Below, piece by piece: positions 63,801 to 64,000 of a stretch of DNA of 64,000 bases. Location of the stretch: NCBI GenBank assembly GCA_015183035.1, contig JACZZP010000005.1, positions 1,364,001 through 1,428,000 on the forward strand. Direction: 5' to 3'. Within the stretch, counting starts at the first letter, position 1. Each line of letters starts with the position of its first letter. Below the pieces are notes generated by a model that was not told the DNA's origin, ran no database searches, and saw only the letters and a program-made list of their open reading frames with translations. The stretch is from Meloidogyne chitwoodi (lineage: Eukaryota; Nematoda; Chromadorea; Rhabditida; Meloidogynidae). The position numbers were made by a program, and so were the translations under genes.

Positions 63801-63992
63801 AAAATAGTCTACTAGATAACCAACAACACAACACAAATATATAGGTATATCCACTAACCTGGTTATCTACTACTACATTTTGTTTCTTAAATTTTTAATT
63901 ATTTTTATTTTAAAATTTCAACTTAATTTCCTTTACAAATTTTAAAAAATATTTTAAAAAATTATTTATTACCCATCCAGTCTTTTTTCCTC
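60850..63992 (-). CDS. unc-53: UNC-53/neuron navigator homologue, C-terminal part
   Basis: Runs off the right edge on the minus strand, so only the C-terminal portion is present; the coding boundary at the edge is approximate. The visible part has a coiled-coil stretch (ENRMLKYNFSLLERRVRSES), a SLKVVLCVDMSGR block, a YSSIIGYQIIPKN domain, then an AAA-type P-loop (LIFYGTAGIGKSNLARLLSK, Walker A) with the following Walker B-like ILLDNLPL. The end has LGRYLRRRMAEQ, LGSRILLQCPLEGDQAKEWF, RLWNDKLIPYLRKAA and SEELKQIN, as in NAV1-3 and UNC-53. These proteins steer cell and axon migration through cytoskeletal links. Introns are small except the one at about 61300-61600, which holds a tRNA gene on the opposite strand. 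Confidence 0.9.
61441..61511 (+). tRNA. tRNA-Gly(GCC)
   Basis: A 71-nt cloverleaf. Acceptor stem GCAACGG pairs with TCGTTGC; the anticodon loop CTGCCAC has anticodon GCC (61473-61475). Internal A-box TGGTTCAGTGG and B-box GTTCGATTC are intact, and a run of T follows at 61515-61519 as a Pol III terminator. CCA is not encoded. It lies inside an intron of the UNC-53-like gene on the other strand. Confidence 0.96.
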
Positions 63993-64000
63993 CTCCTCCT

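Noticed and set aside
63814..63868. AGATAACCA ... TGGTTATCT inverted repeat near the right edge
   Set aside because: Only a 9-bp stem, no flanking duplication, and inside an intron; too short to call an element.

Overview
The window looks like a nematode genome, most likely a root-knot nematode (Meloidogyne) or a close relative. It is very AT-rich and the genes are cut by many tiny introns of about 40-60 bp ending in TTTNAG-like acceptors. It carries a cuticle collagen, four chemoreceptor-type GPCRs and a GH28 polygalacturonase, a plant cell-wall enzyme known in root-knot nematodes from bacterial gene transfer. The species assignment is inference; nothing in the sequence fixes it. Apart from one tRNA, all genes are protein-coding and intron-bearing, and exon joins below were made by eye.

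Layout, left to right. 56-2377: 3' part of an unrecognised gene whose introns hold three inverted-repeat elements. 3207-4389 (+): cuticle collagen. 5922-7993 (+): 10-exon MFS transporter of the MFSD8/CLN7 type. 8324-13610 (+): IFT122/DAF-10, an IFT-A ciliary transport protein. 13827-15107 (-): secreted protein with two ShK-type cysteine modules and long charged tracts. 15887-22530 (-): homologue of the splicing factor SON (G-patch plus dsRNA-binding domain), with transposons in its introns. 22531-24084: gene-poor, with a 25-bp minisatellite. 24085-27339 (-): secreted multicopper oxidase. 28440-29849 (-) and 31905-33433 (+): chemoreceptors of the Sra/Srab and Srg/Srv types. 33599-35089 (-): class III alcohol dehydrogenase. 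35775-38127 (+): GH28 exo-polygalacturonase with an N-terminal FN3-like domain.

Second half. 39560-40927 (+): Srt-type GPCR. 41553-44802 (+): unrecognised many-exon charged protein. 45989-46415 (-): small secreted precursor with an allatostatin-C-like ring. 47911-48615 (+): cysteine-rich secreted protein. 48687-50312 and 50576-52588 (-): two adjacent secreted EF-hand proteins. 53118-54575 (-): second Srt-type GPCR. 55729-56202 (-): TIL-type inhibitor. 56985-58270 (-): annexin. 58801-60235 (-): branched-chain aminotransferase. 60850 to the right edge (-): UNC-53/neuron navigator C-terminus, with a tRNA-Gly(GCC) nested in an intron on the opposite strand.

The most striking feature is a set of seven or eight short DNA transposons with GG...CC termini and 8- or 9-bp target duplications. 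Three of them (263-622, 17520-17962, 45019-45648) have perfect 8-bp duplications and keep fragments of an IS1595/ISXO2-like (Merlin-type) transposase, which ties the non-coding ones to a likely Merlin source. They fall in introns or between genes. Genes with secretion signals (collagen, GH28, multicopper oxidase, ShK, TIL, cysteine-rich, EF-hand and peptide precursor) are interleaved with housekeeping genes. I see no operon-like spacing strong enough to claim co-transcription.
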